The position numbers and the translations under genes are program-made. DNA of 36,975 nt, from assembly GCA_002011215.1 (NCBI GenBank), contig MTML01000142.1:1-36975 (forward strand), read 5' to 3'. Positions within the stretch are counted from its first letter, which is position 1. Each line of letters begins with the position of its first letter. Source of the stretch: Archaeoglobus sp. JdFR-24 (GTDB taxonomy: Archaea > Halobacteriota > Archaeoglobi > Archaeoglobales > Archaeoglobaceae). Under the pieces are notes generated by a model. It was not told the DNA's origin and ran no database searches. It worked only from the letters and a program-made list of their open reading frames with translations. Of this stretch, positions 15,423 to 24,853 are shown in pieces.

Positions 15423-15542
15423 TTTTGGTAAATATAAACTGACGATTCCTGAAAATTATTTAAAAATTTGATAACTCAAGAATAGCTGGATCGCCACTAT
15501 GATACAATAAAACTAATATAATGTTTATAATTTCAGGATGCT

Positions 15543-16334
15543 ATGGAAGTTTTCGGAAGATTAATGATCGGAGGGGAGATCTTCGAAGGCTGGTTCGAAA
15601 TAGAAGATAAGGCTTCGGAGCCTGCTGAGAATGCTAAAAACACTGTTGGAAATGATAAAAAGAGCGGTGCACTCGTATTCGATGGAGTTTCCTTCCCGTT
15701 GAACACAATAAAATTCCTACCACCTGTTAAACCATCCAAAATTGTTTGTGTTGGGCTCAATTACAGAGATCATGCAGAAGAGTTCGGAAAAGATATTCCG
15801 GAAGAGCCAATCCTGTTTATAAAACCTGATACAGCCGTAATAGGGCATGAAGATATGATAATTTTACCTGAACAATCTTCGAGAGTGGATTATGAGGGGG
15901 AACTGGCAGTGATTATTTCTAAAAGATGTAAAAATGTATCCTATGAGGATGCCGGAGACTTCATCTTGGGCTACACTTGTTTTAACGATGTGACTGCAAG
16001 AGACCTTCAGGCAAAGGATGGGCAGTGGACCCGGGCAAAATCTTTCGATACGTTTGCACCATTAGGCCCTTTTATTGTTGCCCCTGAACGTGTGAGTCCA
16101 CTGAATCTGAAAATCCAGACGACGGTCAATGGAAAGGTTGTCCAGTCATCGAATACGTCTAACTTGATTTTTGATGTTTTCAGACTTATTGAGTTCGTAT
16201 CATCAATAATGACTCTAAGAAGAGGGGATGTTATAGCAACAGGCACACCATCTGGAGTTGGACCACTCAAAAGGGGAGATTGTGTTGAGATCACCATTGA
16301 AAACATCGGCACGCTCAGAAACCACGTTATATAA
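15543..16334 (+). CDS. Fumarylacetoacetate hydrolase family protein
   Basis: FAH-family enzymes cleave or isomerise 1,3-diketo acids, for example acylpyruvates or products of aromatic ring cleavage, using a divalent metal. The 263-residue protein has the domain from about residue 60. [16 protein letters not shown] is followed by metal ligands in [10 protein letters not shown] (Glu118, Glu120) and FNDVTARD (Asp149), then [10 protein letters not shown] and the end motif ATGTPSGVG. The N-terminal 60 residues are a variable lead. The ATG at 15543 lies about 26 bases after a TATA-like taatataa, so the mRNA may be leaderless. Neighbouring acyl-CoA dehydrogenase and decarboxylase genes also act on carbon acids, but a shared pathway is not shown. 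Confidence 0.88.
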   Translation: MEVFGRLMIGGEIFEGWFEIEDKASEPAENAKNTVGNDKKSGALVFDGVSFPLNTIKFLPPVKPSKIVCVGLNYRDHAEEFGKDIPEEPILFIKPDTAVIGHEDMIILPEQSSRVDYEGELAVIISKRCKNVSYEDAGDFILGYTCFNDVTARDLQAKDGQWTRAKSFDTFAPLGPFIVAPERVSPLNLKIQTTVNGKVVQSSNTSNLIFDVFRLIEFVSSIMTLRRGDVIATGTPSGVGPLKRGDCVEITIENIGTLRNHVI

Positions 16335-16592
16335 TCTTGGAATCGAGCATTTGGAGCTAAAAAAGGCCGAAAGAGAGTACAACCCTGAAAATGAATTTGC
16401 AGACAGAGCTTGAAATAGTGACAGAAAATCTCTTCAAGTTTTGGTAATATTTAAAAACGGAGATATACTTTAAAAATCTTCAGGAAAGCTTGATTGTAAC
16501 GGCTTCAAAATCTGGATATGTGTTTGACATGATCAGTCGATGATTAAAATCATACAAATAAATTAGAAAATTAAAGGAAAAGGTGAAAAACC

Positions 16593-19190
16593 ATGAAAAT
16601 AGAACTGGATAAAGAATACAAAGCCACTGAAGTCGAGAGGAAATGGGTGGAAAAATGGGATGAATCCATATATTATTTCGACTGGAATTCAAAAAAACCT
16701 CATTTCATTATCGATACGCCTCCACCCTATCCTACAGGATCCTTCCATATAGGAAACACTCTGAACTGGTGTTATATCGATTTTATTGCCAGATATAAAA
16801 GAATGAGAGGATATGAGGTGATGTTTCCTCAGGGTTGGGATTGTCACGGTCTCCCAACAGAGGTTAAAGTGGAGGAGAAACACAGTATAAGCAAAAACGA
16901 TATTCCGAGGGATGAGTTCAGAAAACTGTGCGTGGAATTTACAGAAAAGAACATCGAAAAAATGAGAGACACTATGAAGAGAATGGGTTTCTCGATAGAC
17001 TGGAGCAAGGAGTACATCACAATGTATCCAGAGTACTTCACAAGGACCCAAATTTCATTCGTGAGAATGTATAACAAGGGTTTGATTTACAGATCCTACC
17101 ATCCGGTTATTCACTGTCCAAGGTGTGAAACAACAATAGCACTTGCTGAGATCGAATATAAATCTGGAAGAACTAGGTTGAATTACATTAAATTTGATGA
17201 TGAAGTTATAATTGCAACCACCCGTCCCGAGCTAATTCCAGCCTGCGTTGCGATTGCTGTTCATCCCGATGATGAGAGATATAGAAATATCATTGGCAAG
17301 GAGATCACTGTTCCAACAACAGAATACAGAGTCAGAGTTATAGCAGATGAGGAGGTTGATCCTGAGTTTGGAACCGGAATTGTTATGATATGTACCTTCG
17401 GAGACAGACAGGATGTTAAATGGTGGAAAAAGCATAATCTTGAACTGAGAATGACCTTAGACAAAAATGGAAGGTTAAATGAAAAGGCTGGTAGATATGC
17501 TGGTTTGAGGATACATGAGGCAAGAGAAAAGATTTTAGAGGATTTGAAAGCAGAAGGCAGATTGTTAGAGTATGAAGAGGTTGACCATAATGTCGGTTCT
17601 TGCTGGAGGTGCAAAACCCCGGTTGAAATTATCGCAGAAGAACAGTGGTTTGTTAAAATCGATTCTGAGAGGATTTTAAAGGATGCTGAAAGAATTAAAT
17701 GGATTCCAGAACACATGCTGAGCAGATTAAAGAGCTGGGTAGAGAGCATGGAATGGGACTGGGTTATAAGCAGACAGAGAATATTCGCCACCCCCATTCC
17801 CGTCTGGTACTGCAAAAAGTGTGGCGAGACGATTGTCGCGAGGGAAGAATGGCTTCCTGTTGATCCGACAAAGGATTACCCCAGAGCACCATGCCCATCC
17901 TGTGGTTCAACCGATTTTGTGGGTGAAGATGATGTTCTTGACACCTGGATGGATTCGAGCATAACTCCCCTCGCCATCACTGGCTGGCCACACGATCAAA
18001 AGGAATATCCCGTTCATCTCAGACCTCAGGGACATGATATTATAAGAACATGGGCATTCTACACAATCCTGAGATCACTGGCCCTTGTTGATGAGATACC
18101 ATGGTTCGAGATTGTCATTAACGGAATGGTTCTTGGAGAGGATGGGAGAAAGATGAGCAAGAGTCTTGGAAACATCATATCTCCGGAACAGGTAATTCAG
18201 GAATATGGTGCTGATGCGCTGAGACAGTGGGCAGCCAGCGGATCGACGGGGAGTGACGTGATATTTACATGGAAAGATGTTGTTGCGGCGAGCAGATTTC
18301 AGCAAAAGTTCTGGAGTATCCTTCGTTTTTCATTAAATCATCTGAAAGACTACGAATTTGATGAAAAAGATGCTGAAAAAATGAGGGATGCCGACAGGTG
18401 GATACTTTCCAGACTGAACAGAGTTATAATGGATGTGATAGAGGCTATGGACAACTACAGGTTTGATGAAGCTCTCAAAACAATAAGAAGTTTTGCATGG
18501 TACGATCTGGCAGATGATTACTTGGAAATCGTAAAGAACAGGCTTTACTCCGGTTCAGAAGAGGAGAAAATAGGTGCCAAGTATGCCCTTTACAGGTCGA
18601 TTGATGCTCTGATAAAAATGATGGCGCCATTCACACCCTTCCTTGCAGAAGAGTGCTGGAGTCATTTTAGTCAGGGGACTGTTCATACACAACCTTTCCC
18701 TGAACCGGATCCGAGATTTATCGATGAAGAAGCGGAAGAGAAGGGAGAGATCATCAGGAACATAGTCTCCGAGATCAGAAAGATGAAACACGATAAAGGA
18801 ATGGCTTTAAACGCCCCCCTGAAAAAAGTGATGGTCTACTCTCCGGTAGAGATCGATGTTAGAGATATAGGTGGGGCTGTTAACGCGCCTGTGGAATTTC
18901 TAACAAGCTTACCGACTATTGAAACAAGAATAAAAGAGCTTAAGCCTAAATATAATATAATTGGTCCTTTACTGAGGGACAAGGCAAAAATAGTGGTTGA
19001 GACTGTTAAAAAGATGGATGAGAAGGAGGTTGAAGAATTTCTGGAAAGAGGTAAAACCAAGATAACATATAATGACACAGAAATTGAAATAAACATGGAG
19101 TGGTTTGACATAGAAATGGAAAAAGTTATAGGTGGGAGAGACGTTCAGGTATTAGAGGTGATGAATTCGGTCGTGATGGTTGAGTTGTGA
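16593..19190 (+). CDS. valS: Valyl-tRNA synthetase
   Basis: ValRS charges tRNA-Val. The 865-residue protein is a class Ia synthetase of archaeal type. It has the HIGH-like motif HIGN (residues 52-55), a zinc-type [16 protein letters not shown], and the editing CP1 domain ([19 protein letters not shown]). Later come a second cysteine cluster ([14 protein letters not shown]), the KMSKS motif in [10 protein letters not shown] (near residue 520), and the anticodon-binding helices ([12 protein letters not shown]). The ATG at 16593 follows AAGGTGA. A likely TATA region is near 16541-16554. It lacks the bacterial C-terminal coiled coil, as expected. A tRNA-Val gene is at the far end of the window. 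Confidence 0.97.
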   Translation: MKIELDKEYKATEVERKWVEKWDESIYYFDWNSKKPHFIIDTPPPYPTGSFHIGNTLNWCYIDFIARYKRMRGYEVMFPQGWDCHGLPTEVKVEEKHSISKNDIPRDEFRKLCVEFTEKNIEKMRDTMKRMGFSIDWSKEYITMYPEYFTRTQISFVRMYNKGLIYRSYHPVIHCPRCETTIALAEIEYKSGRTRLNYIKFDDEVIIATTRPELIPACVAIAVHPDDERYRNIIGKEITVPTTEYRVRVIADEEVDPEFGTGIVMICTFGDRQDVKWWKKHNLELRMTLDKNGRLNEKAGRYAGLRIHEAREKILEDLKAEGRLLEYEEVDHNVGSCWRCKTPVEIIAEEQWFVKIDSERILKDAERIKWIPEHMLSRLKSWVESMEWDWVISRQRIFATPIPVWYCKKCGETIVAREEWLPVDPTKDYPRAPCPSCGSTDFVGEDDVLDTWMDSSITPLAITGWPHDQKEYPVHLRPQGHDIIRTWAFYTILRSLALVDEIPWFEIVINGMVLGEDGRKMSKSLGNIISPEQVIQEYGADALRQWAASGSTGSDVIFTWKDVVAASRFQQKFWSILRFSLNHLKDYEFDEKDAEKMRDADRWILSRLNRVIMDVIEAMDNYRFDEALKTIRSFAWYDLADDYLEIVKNRLYSGSEEEKIGAKYALYRSIDALIKMMAPFTPFLAEECWSHFSQGTVHTQPFPEPDPRFIDEEAEEKGEIIRNIVSEIRKMKHDKGMALNAPLKKVMVYSPVEIDVRDIGGAVNAPVEFLTSLPTIETRIKELKPKYNIIGPLLRDKAKIVVETVKKMDEKEVEEFLERGKTKITYNDTEIEINMEWFDIEMEKVIGGRDVQVLEVMNSVVMVEL

Positions 19191-19254
19191 TGCTGATCAT
19201 GAACCGATCATCTTGTGTGAATGGGGGATAAAATAGAATTGGAGGTTAATTGAT

Positions 19255-19647
19255 ATGCCACCAGAGGGGCCAAGCGGATTATTTGAGCTCAGTGAACCGG
19301 ATTTTGAGCACATTATTAAGTGCGTCCTTAAACTGACAATTTCAGAACTTGAAGTTTATCTTTCGTTAATTGAGAACCCGGGTTTGGGAGTTGATGAATT
19401 ATCTGAAATAATGGGTAAGGACAGAAGTGGAGTTTACAGAAGCTTGCAGGCCCTGCTTGAAAAAGGACTTGTTAAACGAGAATACAGAATTCTTAAACAC
19501 GGCGGATATAAATATATTTACAACCCAATAGACATCGATACACTCAAGTCCATACTTAAAAATGAACTGAACAGATGGTTTGATAAACTAAATGAGGTTG
19601 TTGACAGGTTCAGCGTTGATGAGATAAAAGGAATAAGCAAAATTTAG
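19255..19647 (+). CDS. Winged-helix transcriptional regulator, TrmB-like DNA-binding domain
   Basis: This is a 130-residue DNA-binding protein. Residues about 28-85 form a winged helix of the TrmB/MarR kind: LTISELEVYLSLIENPGLGVDEL, then the recognition helix region DRSGVYRSLQALLEKGLVKRE, then a wing YRILKHGGYKYIYNPI. The last 40 residues look like a helical dimerisation segment (LKNELNRWFDKLNEVVDRF). It lacks the large sugar-binding domain of full TrmB, so it is a short single-domain regulator with no visible effector site. The ATG at 19255 has TGGAGGT upstream. It begins 64 bases after valS, which may be co-transcribed. Target genes are unknown. Confidence 0.82.
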   Translation: MPPEGPSGLFELSEPDFEHIIKCVLKLTISELEVYLSLIENPGLGVDELSEIMGKDRSGVYRSLQALLEKGLVKREYRILKHGGYKYIYNPIDIDTLKSILKNELNRWFDKLNEVVDRFSVDEIKGISKI

Positions 19648-19699
19648 TAAAATCTAAGCAAAGTTCAGGCAATTTAATTTAAAAATTCTTGTTTCATGG

Positions 19700-19779
19700 T
19701 ATTTCAGCTCTTCACTCTAATTCTATTTCAGCTCTTCATAAAAGCTCTTCACTCTAATTCTATTTCAGCTCTTCATAAA
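19700..19779. repeat. Tandem duplication at the 3' end of the endonuclease IV-like gene
   Basis: A 36- to 37-base unit occurs in tandem at 19707-19743 and 19744-19779. The core tatttcagctcttca appears three times (19700-19714, 19724-19738, 19761-19775). The last copy contains the final codons and stop of the minus-strand nuclease gene, so the gene's tail has been copied downstream of its own stop. Copies match almost perfectly, which suggests a recent event. Confidence 0.9.
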
Positions 19780-20584
19780 GTTTCTTGAGCATAATAGCAT
19801 CCTCTTCAAGATTAGGACTTTCACAGATGATCGTTCCTTTAGCATTGAAATCTCTCAATGCTTTAAGAAGATCCCTGAATTTCATGTCCGACTCTTTAAG
19901 ATTGAGATGACTCCTTTCACCTTTCATACCATATTTTATTCCGCTTAAATGAATATGCATGTCTTTAATAGCTTTTCCACCCAGAATATTCTCGATTTTT
20001 TGTAATATCTCTAAAAACTGCTCATATCTGTTGAAAGAGCGGGTTCTTGCATGTATGTGGCTAAAATCAATACATGGTAAAACAAAATCAATTTCAGAAG
20101 AGAGTCTCAACACCTCTTCAAGCTCACCAAACTGAGATGGTTTTCCTGTTGTTTCAGGTCTGAGATAAATATCCAGCCCATTTTCCACCATATAACCCAC
20201 ACAGATTTCAATTCCCTCTTTTATCCTCCTATATGTATTCTCCTTAGATGATTTAAGATAGTATCCAGCATGAAAAACAATATTTCTTGCACACATCAGT
20301 GAACCAATTCTGACGGAGTCAATAATTCTTTGAATGCTTTCTTCTCTTTTCTTCTTATCGCTTGAATTGAGGTTTATGTAATATGGTGCATGAACACTCA
20401 AAGCTACTCCAGTTAGTTCTGAAACTTTTTTCACATTTTTCGCCCTCTCTTCACCCATTTTTACTCCTCTCACGAACTGTACTTCCATCGCATCCAGACC
20501 AAGTTTTTTTACAGTTTTAATTCCCTCCTCTGTAGATCTTTTTTTGGTGGAGTTGGGCACACCTGCAGGACCGAACCTGAACAT
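19760..20584 (-). CDS. nfo: Endonuclease IV-like TIM-barrel protein
   Basis: Endonuclease IV cuts DNA at abasic sites in base excision repair using a cluster of three zinc ions. The 274-residue protein has candidates for all the metal ligands in order. These are His65 (SVHAPYYINL), His105 (IVFHAGYY), Glu144 (LRPETTGK), Asp173 and His176 (CIDFSHIHAR), His210/His212 (DMHIHLSG) and Glu255 (ICESPN). Length matches archaeal members. The ATG at 20584 (MFRFGPAGVP) is chosen because a TATA-like tttaaattt lies about 25 bases upstream, implying a leaderless mRNA. Extending to 20656 adds an unlikely N-terminus. Some sugar isomerases share the fold, but this metal set favours the nuclease. Confidence 0.87.
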   Translation of the reverse strand: MFRFGPAGVPNSTKKRSTEEGIKTVKKLGLDAMEVQFVRGVKMGEERAKNVKKVSELTGVALSVHAPYYINLNSSDKKKREESIQRIIDSVRIGSLMCARNIVFHAGYYLKSSKENTYRRIKEGIEICVGYMVENGLDIYLRPETTGKPSQFGELEEVLRLSSEIDFVLPCIDFSHIHARTRSFNRYEQFLEILQKIENILGGKAIKDMHIHLSGIKYGMKGERSHLNLKESDMKFRDLLKALRDFNAKGTIICESPNLEEDAIMLKKLYEELK

Positions 20585-20736
20585 ATCAATTTGAAAACAT
20601 GTGAAATTTAAAACTGTTTGGATAGCATAAATAAACCTTAATATGCACTGGAACAATTACAGAACGCCTGTGAAGGGTTTTTGAGTTTCAATAATTAGTG
20701 ATAAATTAATACCTGCAATCGAAATAAAATTATGAA

Positions 20737-21098
20737 ATGTGGAAGAGGTCGATATCTTTCGAGCTCGTCAACATACCTGTTAAATTATACAGCTCAACAC
20801 TTCCAAAGGATATCAGCTTCAATTTGCTCCATTTAAGTGATGAAAGGATAATAAGTACAAAAAAGTGTGTTAGGAGTGCGGTAAAGAAGTTTCATGTGAT
20901 GGAGTCGTTAAAAGTTACGAAACATCAAAAAATGAAGAATCGAGAATTTATGGAGTGGTTTTCGAATAAAATCCGCGAATTGAGATTGACGTCTCCCCTT
21001 TAAAGGTGATTCCCAGATTCCCGAAAAAGGTTTTCTGGATAAAACCACATCTTGAAGTTACCTCTGACCACTCAGGGCTCCTGTTTTTAAAAAATTGA
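20737..21098 (+). pseudogene. ku: Decayed Ku (NHEJ end-binding) gene
   Basis: Ku binds broken DNA ends in non-homologous end joining. The first 44 codons give a clear Ku start (MWKRSISFELVNIPVKLYSS then PKDISFNLLHLSDER). A frameshift near 20850 then moves the similarity to another frame: KYKKVC, a TAG stop (20871-20873), then ECGKEVSCDGVVKSYE. That matches the cysteine region of prokaryotic Ku. After a TAA (20967-20969) the same frame gives NPRIEIDVSPLKVIPRFPKK, equivalent to the Ku beta-barrel segment that usually reads like EI-FV-L-EIDPIYF. It stops at 21096-21098. The second half of Ku is missing, and the downstream gene begins within about 40 bases. So there is one frameshift, at least two nonsense codons and a 3' deletion. 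Confidence 0.85.
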
Positions 21099-21134
21099 GT
21101 CTGGATAAAATTCTTGAAGACTGCACGCTTCGAC

Positions 21135-21737
21135 TTATAATTGAATTCTCCTGTAAAGTTCCTGTAGAAATAAAACTTGACAGGAATGTTCAATGTAACA
21201 CACAAGGTTAAATGCATCTCTGAAAGTGTCGCCCGCCGCATAAATTCCATGTCCCCTCACAATAGCAAATCCCTTATCGGAGATCTCATCACTGATTTTT
21301 TTTGCAATATCAGCACTCATAAACTCTCCATCTATAACTGAAATCTCTCTTAGGAAAAGGTTTCCTTCGAGGTCAGAGGGGATGATTTTATCCCTGTTAA
21401 GGGAGAGAACAACATTGTAAACACCATGACAGTGAATTACCGCATTAAAGCCCGTCTTCTGATAGACCATCAAATGGATGAGGGAGTCGCTCGAAGCCTT
21501 CATTTGTTTGAGTTTACCCATCAATATTTCAATGTCTCTCGTGCTTTGAATTTCCGGGGTAATGTCAACAAAAGAGTTCTCATCCAGTTCCTCGAGATTC
21601 AAACCGCTCCTCGTGATATATATGTGATTGCCAGCTCTGAAACTCATATTTCCACCAGCTCCATCAATAATGTTTTTTTCATAGAGCTTTTTACCATATC
21701 TAATCGCTTCTTTAAGGCGGTCTGAGAATTTCTCCAT
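21135..21737 (-). CDS. Class II aldolase family protein, fuculose-phosphate aldolase-like
   Basis: These zinc enzymes cleave sugar phosphates such as L-fuculose 1-phosphate into dihydroxyacetone phosphate and lactaldehyde. Archaeal members have been linked to lactaldehyde for coenzyme F420. The 200-residue protein shows AGGNMSFR (phosphate loop), TRSGLNLEEL, and SSDSLIHLMVYQKTGFNAVIHCHG with the HxH zinc pair. A third zinc histidine is in VRGHGIYAAG. The ATG at 21737 has GGAGGTG upstream on the minus strand. An in-frame ATG ten codons earlier is less likely. The family is shared by adducin-like and methylthioribulose-phosphate dehydratases, so the exact substrate is uncertain. Confidence 0.86.
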   Translation of the reverse strand: MEKFSDRLKEAIRYGKKLYEKNIIDGAGGNMSFRAGNHIYITRSGLNLEELDENSFVDITPEIQSTRDIEILMGKLKQMKASSDSLIHLMVYQKTGFNAVIHCHGVYNVVLSLNRDKIIPSDLEGNLFLREISVIDGEFMSADIAKKISDEISDKGFAIVRGHGIYAAGDTFRDAFNLVCYIEHSCQVLFLQELYRRIQL

Positions 21738-21795
21738 TGAATTGCACCTCCACAACATCATCGACAATTTAATCCAGTCGGTTAAAGTATATCTG

Positions 21796-23154
21796 CTAAA
21801 GGGTAAACCTCTGCCTCATATCCGGAATGGACACTTCCATTCCTCCCTCTTTGAGACTTCTTGAGAGCGAAGCAGCCTTTTCAGCTTCCCCATGAACAAT
21901 GAATACCTTTTCGGGAGATGACGAACTCCCCCATTTTAAAAGAAAGTCTTTTCCAGCATGTGCCGAAAATCCGTTTATGGTGTAGATGGATGCCTTCACT
22001 GTAATTTGTTCACCGTAAATTCTGACAGTCTTAGCTCCATCAATTATTCTTCTTCCCAGAGTTCCTTTGGGTTGAAAACCAACAAAAACAACACTGCATT
22101 CACTCCTCCAGAGATTATGCTTCAGATGATGTTTGATTCTTCCACCTGTGCACATACCACTTCCCGCTATAATTATTGCACCGCCTTTAATTTCATTTAT
22201 CTCACGGGATTCAGAGACGTCCTTTGTGTAATGCAATCCGGGAAAATAAAATGGATTTCCGTTTCTGGCCTCTTTCATTGTCAATTCATCGTAAAGTTCT
22301 TTGTGAGACAGAAAAACCTGAGTTATATCGATTGCAAGCGGGCTGTCGAGGAAAACCATTGATTGGGGGAGCTCACCTCTCCTGTAAAGAAGGTGCAAAA
22401 CAAAGAGGATTTCCTGGGTTCTCTCAAGAGCGAAACTTGGAATCAATACATTCCCTCCCCGGGCAAAGGTTTCCTGAATAGCCGTTTTGAGCTCATCAAT
22501 TGATTCTTCAACAGTTTTGTGGTTTCTGTCACCATAGGTCGATTCGATAATGAGATAATCTGCCTTTTCAGGAAATTCCGGGTCCCTGATGATCAGTCTA
22601 CCAGGGTCTCCAATATCTCCTGAAAAGACAAATTTTCCGGCTTCACATTCAAGTTCAATAAAGGCAGATCCAAGAACGTGTCCGGAGTTTCTGAATCTGA
22701 ATGAGAAACCATCAAGATCAACGAACCTGTCATAATCGGGCGTTTTCCACTTTAGATTAAGGCTATCTTTCACGTCTTCCGTTGTGTAAAGGGGTTTTAC
22801 TTCTGGATATCCTCTCCGGAGATTTTTCTTCGTTTGATGAAAAGCTTCCTCCTCCTGAATCTTGGCAGAATCCATAAGCATGTATTTTGCAAGCTCTTTT
22901 GTTGCCTCGGTTGTGTACACAGTTCCAGAAAAACCGGACTTTACAAGTTTTGGTAGCAGACCAATATGATCGAGGTGTGAGTGCGTTACGAGAAGATAAT
23001 CTATATCCTCCGGGCTAAAGGGAAAATTCTTCCTATTCCTTTTCTCAAGGGAACCCTGAAACATACCAATATCAACAAGAAGCTTTGCTCCATATTCTAT
23101 AAGAAAACAGGAACCGGTAACCGTTTTAGCTGCTCCATGAAACGAAAGTTGCAT
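21796..23154 (-). CDS. Beta-CASP metallo-beta-lactamase ribonuclease
   Basis: This is an RNA-processing nuclease of the metallo-beta-lactamase/beta-CASP superfamily, 452 residues, without the KH domains of archaeal CPSF1. Zinc-site motifs are HSHLDH (residues 58-63), the histidine in RNSGHVLGSAF, and VFSGDIGDP. The beta-CASP part has SGMCTGGRIKHHLKHNL, NGFSAHAGKDFLLKW and VFIVHGE. This makes it a CPSF2-like nuclease (COG1236 type); endo- versus exonuclease activity is not readable. The ATG at 23154 lies about 25 bases after a strong TATA box (23173-23184), so it is probably leaderless. A TTG at 23163 is the alternative. It is divergent from tmk. Confidence 0.93.
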   Translation of the reverse strand: MQLSFHGAAKTVTGSCFLIEYGAKLLVDIGMFQGSLEKRNRKNFPFSPEDIDYLLVTHSHLDHIGLLPKLVKSGFSGTVYTTEATKELAKYMLMDSAKIQEEEAFHQTKKNLRRGYPEVKPLYTTEDVKDSLNLKWKTPDYDRFVDLDGFSFRFRNSGHVLGSAFIELECEAGKFVFSGDIGDPGRLIIRDPEFPEKADYLIIESTYGDRNHKTVEESIDELKTAIQETFARGGNVLIPSFALERTQEILFVLHLLYRRGELPQSMVFLDSPLAIDITQVFLSHKELYDELTMKEARNGNPFYFPGLHYTKDVSESREINEIKGGAIIIAGSGMCTGGRIKHHLKHNLWRSECSVVFVGFQPKGTLGRRIIDGAKTVRIYGEQITVKASIYTINGFSAHAGKDFLLKWGSSSSPEKVFIVHGEAEKAASLSRSLKEGGMEVSIPDMRQRFTL

Positions 23155-23172
23155 GGTTTTCAATCGCAGAAA

Positions 23173-23184
23173 AATATATATAAG
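23173..23184 (-). promoter_or_regulatory. TATA box of the beta-CASP nuclease gene
   Basis: cttatatatatt on the minus strand lies about 25 bases before the ATG at 23154, the spacing that predicts transcription starting at the start codon. It lies inside the divergent promoter region shared with tmk. Confidence 0.6.
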
Positions 23185-23265
23185 ATTATCCTTTCCGGAT
23201 GCTTAAAATTTAAACTTTTAACTTTCCGGATTAATTTTTTAATCCCCTCTGTCAGATATGAATTA

Positions 23266-23853
23266 ATGTTGATAGCTATTGAGGGCATAGACGGATCTGG
23301 AAAAACAACAGTTGCAAAATATTTAAGGGATAAGCTCGGAGAGATGGGGTACCCGGTTGTTCTTTTGAGAGAGCCCACCGATAGTGAATGGGGTAAAAAA
23401 CTAAAAAACACCTACAACTCCAGGCTTACTCCAGAGGAGGAACTTGACCTTTTTTTAAAGGATAGAAAGTTTGATGCTGAAAATAACATAATTCCAGCAC
23501 TCAAGGATAACAAGATCGTAATAATGGACAGGTACTATTTCTCAACAATAGCCTATCAGGGCGCTACTGGCTTCGATCTGGATTATCTGAGAAAGATTAA
23601 CGAGGAAATTGCACCAAAACCAGATCTGTTATTCATCCTCGATTTACCTCCAGAAAAAGGCATATCAAGAATAATTAAGAGAGGAGATCAACCAAATGAG
23701 TTTGAAAACATAAATTACCTGAAAAGAGTTAGAGAAATTTTTCTGAGCATTGAAGATGCGATAATAATTGATGCTTCAAAAGATATTGAGACGATAAAAA
23801 GAGAAGTGCTGGAAATTGTACTTCAAAATCTCAAAAATCTTAAAAAGTGCTGA
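23266..23853 (+). CDS. tmk: Thymidylate kinase
   Basis: Thymidylate kinase phosphorylates dTMP to dTDP for DNA synthesis. The 195-residue protein has the P-loop GIDGSGKT (residues 7-14). It also has REPTDSEWGKKL, where the catalytic arginine normally sits in the Arg-Glu-Pro motif, and MDRYYFSTIAYQGA, the DRY-type substrate motif. The lid-like region is IIKRGDQPNEFEN. The ATG at 23266 puts the first beta strand (LIAIEG) right at the N-terminus, as in the family. Longer readings run into the divergent promoter region. There is no clear ribosome binding site. It converges with the CBS-domain gene 41 bases downstream. Confidence 0.94.
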   Translation: MLIAIEGIDGSGKTTVAKYLRDKLGEMGYPVVLLREPTDSEWGKKLKNTYNSRLTPEEELDLFLKDRKFDAENNIIPALKDNKIVIMDRYYFSTIAYQGATGFDLDYLRKINEEIAPKPDLLFILDLPPEKGISRIIKRGDQPNEFENINYLKRVREIFLSIEDAIIIDASKDIETIKREVLEIVLQNLKNLKKC

Positions 23854-23894
23854 AAACGGATATTAAAAATTAAAAATAATTCGATTGGAGGCGG

Positions 23895-24731
23895 TTAATC
23901 AAGAAGCACCTTTATAATTTCCTTATCGTGTATCATACCTATGAGTCTGTTTTCTGCATCAAGAACTGGAATGTGATCTATATCGTTTTTAACCATTTCC
24001 CTTGCACACTTAGAAATTTTTGTTTGAGGATATACGAAAACCGCTGGTTTCATAAAATTTTTAACTGGTTCTTTTGGAAGCTTTACAACACTAACCTCAA
24101 AGTATTTCACTGTTAAATCTCTTATGGAATCCCATGTCCAGGCATCTTCACTGTCACTGGAAGATGCGTAGTGAGTTTGTTCAATAAATTCATCTATGAG
24201 TGTCTCAGTTAACATTATCTTTTCATCGATAAGACCAACAACAGATGCAGATACGTCAAGCACGGGACAGAGTTCTGCATTACTTAGCCTCATAATCTCT
24301 CCGACAATGTTAAGCGGTGTTTCAGCCCAAACACAAATAGTTGAATTGGTTAAATAGTCCTTCACTGGAACATCAATATCCATTTCTGCAATATGTTTTA
24401 TTATATCTCTCAATGTAATTATGCCCGCAAGTTTTTTACCATCAAGAACCGGGAGTCTTCTGAAAGGAGTTTTTGATAAAATCTCTACAACTTCTTTAAG
24501 AGAATCATTGACCTGAACTGTTACTGGATTGGGAGTCATTAATAATGCAAGCTGATCCTCCTCAACTTTCCTGAGGATATCCTTCCTCGTAGCGATACCA
24601 ACAACTTCACCGTTCTTTATAACCGGGACTGCCGATATTCCGTGTTTTTTGAATAATTCAAGTACCTTTTCTCTCGTGTTTGGAAGAGTTGCATAAATGA
24701 CATTTTTGTTCATCACGTCTTCTGCATTCAT
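23895..24731 (-). CDS. Protein with four CBS domains
   Basis: CBS domains bind adenosine nucleotides and act as energy or ligand sensors. The 278-residue protein consists almost only of them: residues about 1-55 (EDVMNKNVIYA, GISAVPVIKNGEVVGIATR), 60-115 (LLMTPNPVTV, RRLPVLDGKKLAGIITLRDI), 120-175 (AELCPVLDVSASVVGLI) and 222-278 (NFMKPAVFVYP, DHIPVLDAENRLIGMI). This gives two Bateman pairs. No catalytic domain is attached. The ATG at 24731 is preferred because an A+T-rich TATA-like tatttattt lies about 20-25 bases upstream. Start codons further up (24773, 24791) would read through that promoter. What it controls is unknown. Its 3' end faces tmk. Confidence 0.87.
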   Translation of the reverse strand: MNAEDVMNKNVIYATLPNTREKVLELFKKHGISAVPVIKNGEVVGIATRKDILRKVEEDQLALLMTPNPVTVQVNDSLKEVVEILSKTPFRRLPVLDGKKLAGIITLRDIIKHIAEMDIDVPVKDYLTNSTICVWAETPLNIVGEIMRLSNAELCPVLDVSASVVGLIDEKIMLTETLIDEFIEQTHYASSSDSEDAWTWDSIRDLTVKYFEVSVVKLPKEPVKNFMKPAVFVYPQTKISKCAREMVKNDIDHIPVLDAENRLIGMIHDKEIIKVLLD

Positions 24732-24853
24732 GTCAGCAAATGCAAAACCCCTAAAAATAAATATTTTTCCCATTGCTGGAAAACCCTCCATGTGAAAAAG
24801 GTCATTTTCAGCACTACCTAAACATCAATTGTTTAATTATTTATTCAATCAAA

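Noticed and set aside
16336..16413. Short open frame after the FAH-family gene (ELKKAEREYNPENEF)
   Set aside because: No start codon with a ribosome binding site, and it is in a different frame from the gene before it. It is probably chance reading of A-rich spacer before the valS promoter.
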